The notes below the pieces were generated by a model. The model saw only the letters and a program-made list of their open reading frames with translations, was not told the origin of the DNA and searched no databases. Source: Acidobacteriota bacterium (GTDB lineage: Bacteria > Acidobacteriota > Blastocatellia > Pyrinomonadales > Pyrinomonadaceae). From it: a DNA stretch of 39,205 nucleotides. The translations under genes were made by a program, and so were the position numbers. The DNA is taken from positions 1-39,205 of the forward strand of contig JAIVJI010000076.1 in assembly GCA_020200135.1 (NCBI GenBank), in the 5' to 3' direction. Shown here piece after piece: positions 9,291 to 17,117 of the stretch; position 1 is the first letter of the stretch, and each line of letters begins with the position of its first letter.

Positions 9291-10337
9291 ATGACCCCCG
9301 GAGACGATTCGCGTCAGGGCCCGGACGGCGGCGCGGGGCACTCGCGTGCGCTCGCGGCCCCTGATACGGCCGCGACGCTGCGCGAAGCCGTCACACACTG
9401 GGCCGAGCAGAACACGCGCCCCGAGACGTTAGCCCGCGCCGAGAAGCTCCGCGACAAGGTCTCGGCCGTCACCTCTTTCTTCGAGTTCGCGGGCCGCCAC
9501 CTCGGCGAGGTCACGCCCGGCGACGTCTCGCGTTGGCGCGCCGAGATGGAGGGGCGCGGGCTCAAGCCGGCGACCGTCTACGCGAGGGTCTCGCGCGTCT
9601 CGGCCTTCTACCGCTGGCTGTTGAGCGACCCGCGGCTCTCCCGTCTCATCGCGGGCAACCCCGCGGCGCTGGCGCGACCGCGCTTCCCGCGCCCCTACCA
9701 GTCGGAGTCGACCAAGGCGCTCTCGGACGAGGAGATGAACGCGCTGCTCGCGGTCGTCAGGCGTCTGGCCGAGGGCGGCTCGGTCGTGGGCAAACGCGAC
9801 TACGCGCTGCTGCTCTTCTACTTCCTGACGGGACTCAGGAGGAGCGAGGTCATCGGCCTCAGGGGCAAGGACCTTGAGACGAAAGAGGGCTCTCTCGTCA
9901 TCAAGTACAGGCGCAAAGGCGGGAAGTTTGTCGCCAGGGAGGTCGCGGACCCTTCGGCGGGCGAGGCGCTCGACGAGTACCTTGAGGCTTCGGGGAGGCC
10001 GAACGTCTTAGGGTCGGAGCGGCCTCTGTGGACGAGGCACGACCGCGCGGGTAAGCCCGGCGCGCCGCTCACCGCGAGGGCCTTCGTCGAGAATTTGAAG
10101 TCTTACGCCAGAGAGGCTGGGCTCGCGCACATACACCTTCACCAGACACGGCACACCTACGCCCGCATCGTCGCGGAGGAGACCGGCAGCTTCCTCGAAG
10201 CGCAGGAGGCGTTAGACCACGAGAACCCGGCGACCACACGCGTCTACGTCCAGCGAATCACCGTCAAGGCCGACCGGCACGGCGCGAAGGTCGCGGGGAG
10301 ACTAAAGCTCGGGCGAATCACAGGGGAAGAGAGTTGA
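9291..10337 (+). CDS. Tyrosine recombinase/integrase (XerC/D-like)
   Basis: The 348-residue protein has a SAM-like N-terminal core-binding domain (about 28-115; LREAVTHWAEQ, SAFYRWLLSD) and a C-terminal catalytic domain (about 140-340). All catalytic positions can be read: Arg183 in TGLRRSEV, Lys212 in RRKGGKF, His284 and Arg287 in HLHQTRHTY, His310 in LDHENPATTRVY, and the nucleophile Tyr319. The length fits Xer-like and small integron or phage integrases. Strand cleavage and rejoining at a specific DNA site is the family activity. It stands alone, with no excisionase, att repeats or phage genes seen nearby, so a housekeeping Xer-type or orphan recombinase is as likely as a mobile-element integrase. 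No strong ribosome binding site precedes the ATG. Confidence 0.92.
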   Translation: MTPGDDSRQGPDGGAGHSRALAAPDTAATLREAVTHWAEQNTRPETLARAEKLRDKVSAVTSFFEFAGRHLGEVTPGDVSRWRAEMEGRGLKPATVYARVSRVSAFYRWLLSDPRLSRLIAGNPAALARPRFPRPYQSESTKALSDEEMNALLAVVRRLAEGGSVVGKRDYALLLFYFLTGLRRSEVIGLRGKDLETKEGSLVIKYRRKGGKFVAREVADPSAGEALDEYLEASGRPNVLGSERPLWTRHDRAGKPGAPLTARAFVENLKSYAREAGLAHIHLHQTRHTYARIVAEETGSFLEAQEALDHENPATTRVYVQRITVKADRHGAKVAGRLKLGRITGEES

Positions 10338-10392
10338 CGAGGCGGCCCTGCGTCACGTCCGGGCCGGACGCCGCCGGCGATTGATTGTTGGT

Positions 10393-11010
10393 TCACTGTC
10401 CGGGTTGCGTCGAGAGCAGGCGAGAGAGATCGTCCGGGGTGTCCACGTCTATCTCGCCGCCGGGGAAAGGCACGAAGTGAGCACTCGCGGCGTGACTCTT
10501 GATGACCTGCTTTGCGCCGGTGTGACCTTCGAGACGTTTCAGCTCGTCGAAGAGTGCTCTGCCGAACAGCGCCGGCACGCCGTAGCTCTCGCCGTACCGT
10601 GAGGCGACGAGGTCGCGCCCCGTGGCGCGGCGCGCAGCGACGAGACCGGCGATTACTTCGCGCGTGACGAACGGCTGGTCGCACAACAACAGGACGACCG
10701 CGTCCGCACCGGGTTGAGCCTCCAAAAGCTTCTCGACCCCCGCGCCGACGGAGGAGCCCATCCCCGTCTCCCATCGCTGATTCTCGACCTCAAACACGTC
10801 GAGCCCGCGCAGCTCGCCCCTCATGCGCTCGGCGTGCGCGCCCGTCACCACGACAACGGGGTCGCACCCGGCCCCCTTCGCGGCTAGCGCGGCGCGTCTG
10901 AGCAGGGTCTCGCCGTCGAATCGAAGCAACTGCTTCGGCCGTCCCATGCGCGAAGAAGAGCCCGCCGCCAGTATCACCGCGCCGACGACGCCCGAGCCGC
11001 TTTCAAACAC
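10393..11010 (-). CDS. mocA: Molybdenum cofactor cytidylyltransferase (MocA-like)
   Basis: The 205-residue NTP-transferase begins with the nucleotide-binding signature AVILAAGSSSRMGRPKQLL. It has LLLCDQPFVT near residue 110, the MobA/MocA pattern with a metal-binding Asp, and GVPALFGRALFDEL further on. MocA joins CTP to molybdopterin-Mo to make MCD, the cofactor form used by xanthine-oxidase-family enzymes. It is the last gene of the aldehyde oxidoreductase operon (34 bases after xdhC), which supports MCD rather than the guanine form. The start is GTG (positions 11010-11008), with GGGAGG about 14 bases upstream and GAGGG immediately before. The GlnB-like or MobA reading is less likely in this context. 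Confidence 0.88.
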   Translation of the reverse strand: MFESGSGVVGAVILAAGSSSRMGRPKQLLRFDGETLLRRAALAAKGAGCDPVVVVTGAHAERMRGELRGLDVFEVENQRWETGMGSSVGAGVEKLLEAQPGADAVVLLLCDQPFVTREVIAGLVAARRATGRDLVASRYGESYGVPALFGRALFDELKRLEGHTGAKQVIKSHAASAHFVPFPGGEIDVDTPDDLSRLLSTQPGQ

Positions 11011-11044
11011 CCCTCAACCGTCCTCCCGGCCGGACACCGATTCA

Positions 11045-12259
11045 TCAGGCAGACGCCACGGACCCCGCGTCCGCCTCAAGCACCGGCACGCCTTCGCCGT
11101 CGCTCAAACGGCCGTGAATCGAGCCCCTGCGCTCGCGCAGAATCCCGCCGCGCCGTCCGTCGAGCACCGCGCGCATCTCGGCGGTGATCGAAAGGGCAAT
11201 CTCGGCGGGAGCGTTCGCGCCGATGTCCAGACCGGCCGGCGCGTAGAGGCGCGACCTGTCGGCCTCTTCGAGCCGTATGGCGGCGTCGCCTTCCGCCAGC
11301 TCAGATAACATCCGCTCGGTGCGCTTGCGGGGCCCCATGACGCCGACGTAACGCGCGGGCGACGCGAGCAGGAACTTGAGCAGCGCGAGGTCGTGCGAGT
11401 AGTTGTGCGTCATCAGGAGCGTCAGCGTGCGCGGAGTGATTTTGACGTGCGCGCCGACCTCCTCGGGGCGCGCGAGCGTGACCCGGTCGGACGACGCGAA
11501 CCGCGCGCGGCTGGCGGGGCGCGCCTGCGGATCAACGACCTCCGTGTGCCAGCCGAGTCCGCGCGCCAACTCGACGACCGGCAGCGCGTCATGCCCCGCG
11601 CCGAAGACGACGAGCGGGACTGGCGGCGTCAGCGTCTCGCAGAAGACCTTGACGGCGCCGCCCTCATGCTCGTAGACGCGGACGCCCGACGAGCCTTCGC
11701 GCGCCGACGCGCGCAGGTCGCCTTCGATCAAACGCGCCAGCTCGCCGCCCAAACTCTCACACACAACCTCGCCGTCTACGCCCACGAACAGGCGCGAGCC
11801 GATCTCGACTCGCCCCGCTTCGTGCGTTGAAGTTGAAGGCGTGAGGTGATAGACGGTCGCGACCGCCGTGGGCGCGGCGTCCCCGCCGGAAGCGCACGAG
11901 CGTCGCAGCGCGGCGACGTAAGACGACCGCGGCGCGAGCGGCTCCACCAGCACGCGCACGATGCCGTTGCAGCCCAGCCCCAGCCCCCACGCCATCTCCT
12001 CGCCGGTCGAGGCCGTGTCGTACTCGACGAGTTTCGCCGCGCCCGCCCTGATGACGCCCCGCGCGTGCTCGACCACGTCGCCTTCGAGGCAGCCGGCGCT
12101 GATGCTGCCCGTACACGCGCCGCCTTCGCCGACGAGCATCCGCGCCCCCGGCCGCCTGTACGAAGAGCCCTCGACGCTCACCAACGTCGCCAGCGCGCAG
12201 CGCACGCCGGAGGCGCACGCCTCGTCGAACGCTTCGATTAACGCCCGCACCTCATTCAT
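11045..12259 (-). CDS. xdhC: XdhC/CoxI (PaoD-like) family maturation factor
   Basis: The 404-residue protein has both parts of the family. The XdhC/CoxI N-terminal domain (about 8-110) holds ATLVSVEGSSYRRPGARMLV and SISAGCLEGDVVEHA. The C-terminal Rossmann-like domain (about 215-370) holds VVFGAGHDALPVVELARGLGW and MTHNYSHDLALLKFLL. Family members such as E. coli PaoD and Rhodobacter XdhC bind sulfurated molybdenum cofactor and insert it into the large subunit. The gene sits between the large subunit (15 bases upstream) and the cytidylyltransferase, exactly where such a chaperone is expected. The ATG at 12259 is the only sensible start. The conserved Cys in SAGCLEGD is present. Confidence 0.92.
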   Translation of the reverse strand: MNEVRALIEAFDEACASGVRCALATLVSVEGSSYRRPGARMLVGEGGACTGSISAGCLEGDVVEHARGVIRAGAAKLVEYDTASTGEEMAWGLGLGCNGIVRVLVEPLAPRSSYVAALRRSCASGGDAAPTAVATVYHLTPSTSTHEAGRVEIGSRLFVGVDGEVVCESLGGELARLIEGDLRASAREGSSGVRVYEHEGGAVKVFCETLTPPVPLVVFGAGHDALPVVELARGLGWHTEVVDPQARPASRARFASSDRVTLARPEEVGAHVKITPRTLTLLMTHNYSHDLALLKFLLASPARYVGVMGPRKRTERMLSELAEGDAAIRLEEADRSRLYAPAGLDIGANAPAEIALSITAEMRAVLDGRRGGILRERRGSIHGRLSDGEGVPVLEADAGSVASA

Positions 12260-12274
12260 AGATCACGCGGCCCT

Positions 12275-14491
12275 TCAGAGCAGCTTGTCCGGGGTGATGG
12301 GCAGCTCGCGGACGCGCCTGCCCGTGGCGTGGAAGACGGCGTTGGCGATGGCCGCAGGGATGCCGACCATCCCCAGCTCGCCCATGCCCTTGACGCCGAG
12401 CGGGTTGACGACGGTGTCGTCCTCCTCGACGAACATCGTCTCCACCTCGTGCACGTCCGCGTTGACGGGCACGTGGTAGTGCTGGAGGTTCGGGTTCATG
12501 ATGCGTCCGTACCGGTGGTCGATCTCGGTCGCCTCGTGAAGCGCCATCCCGATGCCCCACACGACGCCGCCGATCTCCTGGCTGTGCGAAGCCTTCGGGT
12601 TGATGATCTTGCCGGAGGCCGTCGCCTCGATGGCGCGCGTGACGCGGACGGTGCCGAGGTCGGGGTCCACCTTGACCTCGACGAACTGCGCGCCGTGCGC
12701 CATCGTCGCGTACTTCCGACGCTCGGGCGAGGGCTTCGACTCGAAAGTCTCGGCGACCTCGGTCAGGTTGTTGCGCCGCATGACCTCAAAGGCGTCGACC
12801 GACTTCGACGTGTCTTTCTTGAGACGGAGCCTCCCGTCGAGCAGCTCCACGTCGGCGGCGGCCGCCCCCCTCAGAGGCGACGACGCATCCTTGTTCGCGA
12901 GCGCGAGCAGCCTGCCGGCGACTGCCAGCGCCGCGCCGTGTACGGCCGAGCCGACGCTCGCCGTCGTCCAAGAGCCGCCCTGCGCGGGCGCGCGCGGCAG
13001 CTTCGTGTCTCCCAGCTCGAACTCCACGCGCCGTGGGTCAACACCGAGGTACTCGGCGGCGATCATCGTGACGACCGTGTAAGTCCCCGGCCCGATGTCA
13101 CTCGCGGCGCTGGCGACGTAGGCCGTCCCGTCTGCGCGGAGCGCGACCTTCGCGCTCGCGGGCATCTGGAACGCGCCCCAGATTCCGGTCGCCGTCCCCC
13201 AGCCGACCAGCAGCCGCCCGTCGCGCATCGAGCGCGGCTCCATCTTGCGCGCCTTCCAGCCGAACTTCTCGGCGCCGAGCCGGTAGCACTCGCGCAGCGC
13301 CTTGCTCGAAAACGGACGGCCGCTCTCGGGGTCCACTTCGGCGTAGTTGATGAGGCGCAGCTCCAGCGGGTCGATCTTGAGCGCGTAGGCCAGCTCGTCC
13401 ATCGCGCACTCCAGCGCGAACATGCCGCTCACCGCGCCCGGCGCGCGCATCCACGTCGGCGTCGGCAGGTCGGTGTTCGTGATCTTCAGCAACGCGTAAA
13501 GGTTCGGGCAGGCGTAGACCTGTCGCGTGAAGCCGGTCGTGCCGTCGGAGAACTCCTCGAAGGTCGAGGTGTTGTGGACGGCCTCGTGAATCATCGCCGT
13601 GAGCTTGCCCGTGCGCTCGGCGCCGAGCGCTATCTTCTGAATGGTGTACGGGCGGTAGCCGTGGCCCGTGAACATCTGCGTCCGCGTGTAGACGACCTTG
13701 ACGGGCCGCTTTATCTCTCGCGCCGCCAGCGCCGTCAGCGCCGGGTAGTAGTTGGGCCTGAGGCTTGAGCCGAAGGCGCCGCCGACGTAGGGCGAGACGA
13801 CCGAGACGTGCGCCTCGGGCACGCCGAAGGCGGAGGCCAGGTGCGCGCGGACGCCGTAGACTTCCTGCGTCTTGTCGAAGACGGTGAGCCTGTCGCCCTG
13901 CCAGACGGCGATGGCCGCGTGCGGCTCCATCGGGTTGTGGTGCTCGACGGGGATGCGGTACTCGGCCTCGACACGCACGGGCGCGGCCTTCATCGCCGCC
14001 TCGGGGTTGCCGCGGGGTTTGGGCGGCGGCCCCTGCGCGGGCACGCGCGCGCGTTCGCGCACGGCCTCGGTGTCGGTCGCGTGCGGCTCGGGGTCGTAGG
14101 TGACTTTGACGAGGCGCGCGGCGTGGCGAGCCTGCTCGTAGGTCTCGGCGACGACGAGCGCGACGGGCTGGCCGTTGAAGAAGATTCGGTTCGACTGGAG
14201 CGCGCGGAAGGACTTGTCGCGCTCCTCCTGCGCGCGCGGCGGCGCGTCCTCGGTCGCAGTCTTCGGCCCGAGCTTCGGCGCGTTGAGGTGCGTGAAGACG
14301 CGTATCACGCCGGGCGAGCGCTCGGCGTCGCCCGTGTCGATTGTCTTGATGGCGCCCTTCGCCACCGTGCCGAGCACGATGAAGCCGTAGGCGAGGTTCG
14401 GCACCTTGAACTCCGCCGCGTACTTAGCATTCCCCGTCACCTTCGCCACGCCGTCCACGCGGCTCATCTCTTTTCCGATGTACCTCGGCAT
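12275..14491 (-). CDS. paoC: Molybdenum-binding large subunit of periplasmic aldehyde oxidoreductase (PaoC-like)
   Basis: The 738-residue protein begins MPRYIGKEMSRVDGVAKVTGNAKYAAEF, typical of this xanthine-oxidase subfamily. The N-terminal ald/xan hammerhead domain covers about 15-140 and the molybdopterin-binding domain the rest. Recognisable segments are AFGSSLRPNYYPALTALAAREIKRPVKVVYTRTQM, the cofactor-region ATWMRAPGA-type stretch (PTWMRAPGAVSGMFALE), and the C-terminal GVKGMGELGMVG. The Glu of that last motif (residue 705) is the expected base catalyst. The enzyme oxidises aldehydes to carboxylic acids, with electrons passing through Fe-S clusters to FAD. The ATG at 14491 lies 28 bases after the FAD-subunit stop. 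The natural substrate cannot be read from sequence. Confidence 0.93.
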   Translation of the reverse strand: MPRYIGKEMSRVDGVAKVTGNAKYAAEFKVPNLAYGFIVLGTVAKGAIKTIDTGDAERSPGVIRVFTHLNAPKLGPKTATEDAPPRAQEERDKSFRALQSNRIFFNGQPVALVVAETYEQARHAARLVKVTYDPEPHATDTEAVRERARVPAQGPPPKPRGNPEAAMKAAPVRVEAEYRIPVEHHNPMEPHAAIAVWQGDRLTVFDKTQEVYGVRAHLASAFGVPEAHVSVVSPYVGGAFGSSLRPNYYPALTALAAREIKRPVKVVYTRTQMFTGHGYRPYTIQKIALGAERTGKLTAMIHEAVHNTSTFEEFSDGTTGFTRQVYACPNLYALLKITNTDLPTPTWMRAPGAVSGMFALECAMDELAYALKIDPLELRLINYAEVDPESGRPFSSKALRECYRLGAEKFGWKARKMEPRSMRDGRLLVGWGTATGIWGAFQMPASAKVALRADGTAYVASAASDIGPGTYTVVTMIAAEYLGVDPRRVEFELGDTKLPRAPAQGGSWTTASVGSAVHGAALAVAGRLLALANKDASSPLRGAAAADVELLDGRLRLKKDTSKSVDAFEVMRRNNLTEVAETFESKPSPERRKYATMAHGAQFVEVKVDPDLGTVRVTRAIEATASGKIINPKASHSQEIGGVVWGIGMALHEATEIDHRYGRIMNPNLQHYHVPVNADVHEVETMFVEEDDTVVNPLGVKGMGELGMVGIPAAIANAVFHATGRRVRELPITPDKLL

Positions 14492-14519
14492 CTCGGTCCC
14501 CTTCCCCTGTTCTCCGGCT

Positions 14520-15506
14520 TCAGGCCAGCCCGCTCGCGCGCATCAGGGCGCGGACGACGGCGCGTTTACCCAGCTCGACCTTGTAGGCGTTGTGCGCCAG
14601 CGGCTTGGCGCCTTTGAGCGCCGCTTCGGCGGCGCGGCGGAAGTTCTCCTCGGAGGCGGGCTGCCCGACGAGCGCGGCCTCCGCCTCGGCGCTCCGCCAG
14701 GGCTTGTGTGCGACGCCGCCGAGCACGACGCGCGCCTGCCGGACGGCCCCGCGCTCGACTTGCAGCGCGGCGGCGACCGCGACGAGCGCGAAGGCGTAGG
14801 ACGCGCGGTCTCTCACCTTCAGGTAGTAGGAGTGCTTCGCGAAGCTCGACTTCGGCAGCTCGATGGCCGTGATGAGCTCGCCGTGGGCGAGGTTGTTATC
14901 CTTCTCCGGAGTGTCGCCGGGCAGGCGGTGAAACTCTCCGACGGGGATGGTGCGCACTCTCCCGTTCGCGCCCCTCACGCGCACGACCGCGTCGAGTGCG
15001 TAGAGCGCGTTCGCCATGTCGCCCGGGTAGGTGGCCACGCACTTCTCGCTCCAGCCGAGGATGGCGTGGATGCGGTTCAGGCCCCCGAGCGCGCCGCAGC
15101 CCGAGCCGGGCTCCCTCTTGTTGCAGGGCATCGCGGTGTCGTAGAAGTACTGGCAGCGCGTCCGCTGCATCAGGTTCCCGCCGTTCGTCGCCATGTTCCG
15201 GAGCTGCCCCGAGGCACCGGCGACGATGGCCTGCGTCAGCAGCGGGTAGTTCCGCCGTATCAGCGGGTGGTTGGCGGTGTCCGTGTTCTTCGCCAGCGCG
15301 CCGATGGAGACGCCGCCGCCGGCGGCCCTTATCTCATTCAGCCCCAGACGCGACAGGTCAACCAGCTCGTTCGGCCGCTCCACATCCTCCTTCATCAGGT
15401 CGAGGATGTTGGTCCCCCCGGCGAGGAACTTCGCCCGCGGGTTCATTGCTACCGCGCGCACCGCACCGACGGCGTCCGCGGCACGCACGTACTTAAACGG
15501 TCTCAT
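14520..15506 (-). CDS. paoB: FAD/[4Fe-4S] subunit of aldehyde oxidoreductase (PaoB-like)
   Basis: The 328-residue protein starts MRPFKYVRAADAVGAV and has the FAD-binding signature KFLAGGTNILDLMK (about 27-40) and GASGQLRNMATNGGNLMQRTRC (about 97-118). Cys118, Cys128, Cys137 and Cys156 match the four-cysteine insertion that holds an extra [4Fe-4S] cluster in E. coli PaoB, which separates this type from ordinary xanthine dehydrogenase FAD subunits. The C-terminal CO-dehydrogenase flavoprotein domain (about 215-325) includes KVRDRASYAFALVAVAAALQ and LGGVAHKPWR. The start at 15506 overlaps the end of the 2Fe-2S gene by 14 bases, suggesting coupled translation. A longer open frame to 15578 exists but lies wholly inside that gene. 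Confidence 0.93.
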   Translation of the reverse strand: MRPFKYVRAADAVGAVRAVAMNPRAKFLAGGTNILDLMKEDVERPNELVDLSRLGLNEIRAAGGGVSIGALAKNTDTANHPLIRRNYPLLTQAIVAGASGQLRNMATNGGNLMQRTRCQYFYDTAMPCNKREPGSGCGALGGLNRIHAILGWSEKCVATYPGDMANALYALDAVVRVRGANGRVRTIPVGEFHRLPGDTPEKDNNLAHGELITAIELPKSSFAKHSYYLKVRDRASYAFALVAVAAALQVERGAVRQARVVLGGVAHKPWRSAEAEAALVGQPASEENFRRAAEAALKGAKPLAHNAYKVELGKRAVVRALMRASGLA

Positions 15507-16320
15507 CGGCTCCCACCTCCTCCCTGACGCGCGCCAGCTCTTCCCCTTCGACGAAGCGCCACGTCCGCGCCCTCTCACGGCCCGAGTGCGCCTCCTGTAT
15601 GGCGGCGACGATGCCGGGGTAGGCGCCGCAGCGGCAGATGTTGCCGCTCATCCGCTCGCGTATCTCGTCGTCCGTCAGCCGCGTGGTTGAGGCCGTCACG
15701 TCCTCCGTGACGTGGCTCACGTCGCCGCGCTTGGCCTCCTCCAGCAGCCCGACGGCCGAGCAGAGCTGCCCCGGCGTGCAGTAGCCGCACTGGAAGCCGT
15801 CGTACTTGATGAAGGCCGCCTGCACCGGGTGCAGCTCGTCGCCGCGCGCCAACCCCTCGACGGTCGTGACCTCCTTGCCCTCGCAGGTGGCGGCCAGCGT
15901 CAGGCACGACAGCACGCGGCGGCCGTCGACGAGCACCGTGCAGGCGCCGCACTGCCCCTGGTCGCAGCCCTTCTTCGTCCCCGTCAGCTCAAGCCGCTCG
16001 CGCAGCGCGTCTAAGAGCACCATGCGCGAATCGACTTCCAGACTCTTCGCCGCGCCGTTGACCTTGAGCGAGACCCTGACCGGGTTCTCCAGCGCGGCCC
16101 CCGGCGCGTACAACGCCTCCGGCGAGGCGGCCAGCGCGCCGACGGCCCGCTCCTGCTCAAGCAGCATCAGCGCGAAGACGCCGAGGCCGCCCGCGACCGT
16201 CTGCCCCAGGAAGGTGCGCCGCGCCTGACCCACGTCGGTCAACGCCGGCAGTTCTTTTAAAAGCGCCTCCTCGTCGGCCGACAGCTCGGGCCCCGATGTC
16301 TCGTCGAAGTCGTCGTGCAT
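15493..16320 (-). CDS. paoA: [2Fe-2S] subunit of aldehyde oxidoreductase with Tat signal (PaoA-like)
   Basis: The ATG at 16320 gives MHDDFDETSGPELSADEEALL, then the twin-arginine stretch ARRTFLGQTVAGGLGVFALMLL, so the assembled complex is probably exported by Tat to the periplasm, as for E. coli PaoABC. A plant-type ferredoxin domain follows with GCDQGQCGACTVLVDGRRVLSC, then the helical second [2Fe-2S] domain with FQCGYCTPGQL and GNICRCGAYPG; all eight cluster cysteines are present. This subunit carries electrons from the Mo site to FAD. It is the first gene of the five-gene operon. An upstream in-frame ATG at 16362 would add 14 residues, but GGGGGAAG lies just before the chosen start. Confidence 0.93.
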   Translation of the reverse strand: MHDDFDETSGPELSADEEALLKELPALTDVGQARRTFLGQTVAGGLGVFALMLLEQERAVGALAASPEALYAPGAALENPVRVSLKVNGAAKSLEVDSRMVLLDALRERLELTGTKKGCDQGQCGACTVLVDGRRVLSCLTLAATCEGKEVTTVEGLARGDELHPVQAAFIKYDGFQCGYCTPGQLCSAVGLLEEAKRGDVSHVTEDVTASTTRLTDDEIRERMSGNICRCGAYPGIVAAIQEAHSGRERARTWRFVEGEELARVREEVGADETV

Positions 16321-16415
16321 GTAAGACTTCCCCCGTTCTCCTAAGGGTGAACAACTTTCCATTGTGATGTGGATCTTTGCGACAGCTTACCTGAAGTCAT
16401 ACGCGAAGGCCAGCA

Positions 16416-16847
16416 TTATCCCCGGACGGCCTTTGTCAGACGCGGCGCGGCCCTCATCCTCAACTCTATCTGGTAAATTCGCCCGCCGTGCTCGACGAAG
16501 AAGTCGGTGCCCGTCGATCTCAAATTCGACTCTTTGAGAAACGCCTTGAGCGTCTCCAGCTCGGACGAATTTTCGACGGGGATTCTCCTGTTGGCGATTC
16601 GGAGCGACCGGGCGAGACCCGGCAGGGACGACATTTGACTCTCACCGACGGCGACGAAGTCGTAGAACCGCCTGGCGTCCTCTCTAATGGATTGCGCCCG
16701 CCGCGCGTCCACCGGCCGCGAGTAGATGACGGCCTTCGTGTTGCTGGCGGCGGGTAAAGAGGTGCTCAGCGACTTCAGCTCCGAGATCAGTCGCCGAAAC
16801 TTTTCGGGGTAGTCCTTAAATTTAAATAATGAGCCGTGAGCCTCCGG
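16416..16847 (-). pseudogene. Hypothetical protein frame lacking a normal start codon
   Basis: From a GTG at 16712 the frame encodes 98 residues that look like real protein (RIANRRIPVENSSELETLKAFL, STGTDFFVEHGGRIYQIELRM). The same frame stays open upstream to a TGA at 16848-16850, and those codons also read as protein (FKFKDYPEKFRRLISELKS, then NTKAVIYSRPVDARRAQ). That upstream part has no ATG, GTG or TTG. Either the gene has lost its 5' end (it stops in AT-rich non-coding sequence), or the shorter GTG product is made. It lies in the same direction as the aldehyde oxidoreductase operon, 95 bases upstream of it. No family recognised. Confidence 0.5.
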
Positions 16848-16910
16848 TCAGGCGCGTGGGAGCAACACTTCGCGCCGGCGATAAATGCTTATAGCTTACA
16901 TAAAATCTTT

Positions 16911-17117
16911 TAGTTTTTATTATTGCGCAATCTCTATAAAATGTACGCCCGTCGAGTGACGAGTAGTCCCGGCAGTTCCTTTCATTCCTTCAAAGGTTAT
17001 CAAAAAACAAGGCGTAACCTCGGGCCAGGATGGCGGTTTGTGTCGGCTCTCTCGGGATGCACGGCGGGGGAGCGGCGACGGTCTTTAAACCCCCGCAGAC
17101 GCATTTGGAGGAGAACC
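16911..17117 (+). promoter_or_regulatory. Possible promoter and 5' leader of the TonB-dependent receptor gene
   Basis: An AT-rich block at about 16815-16945 stands out from its surroundings. It holds TATAAA at 16935-16940, a good -10 match, with only a weak -35 (TAGTTT at 16911-16916, 18-base spacer). The leader that would follow contains GCGGGGG (17064-17070) paired with CCCCCGC (17090-17096). It ends in the strong ribosome binding site GGAGGAG at 17107-17113, which fixes the ATG at 17118 as the receptor start. A longer open frame back to 16923 runs through this leader and is not supported. Confidence 0.4.

Noticed and set aside
16923..17117. N-terminal extension of the TonB-dependent receptor
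   Set aside because: It would bury the signal peptide, and a strong GGAGGAG lies just before the ATG at 17118.
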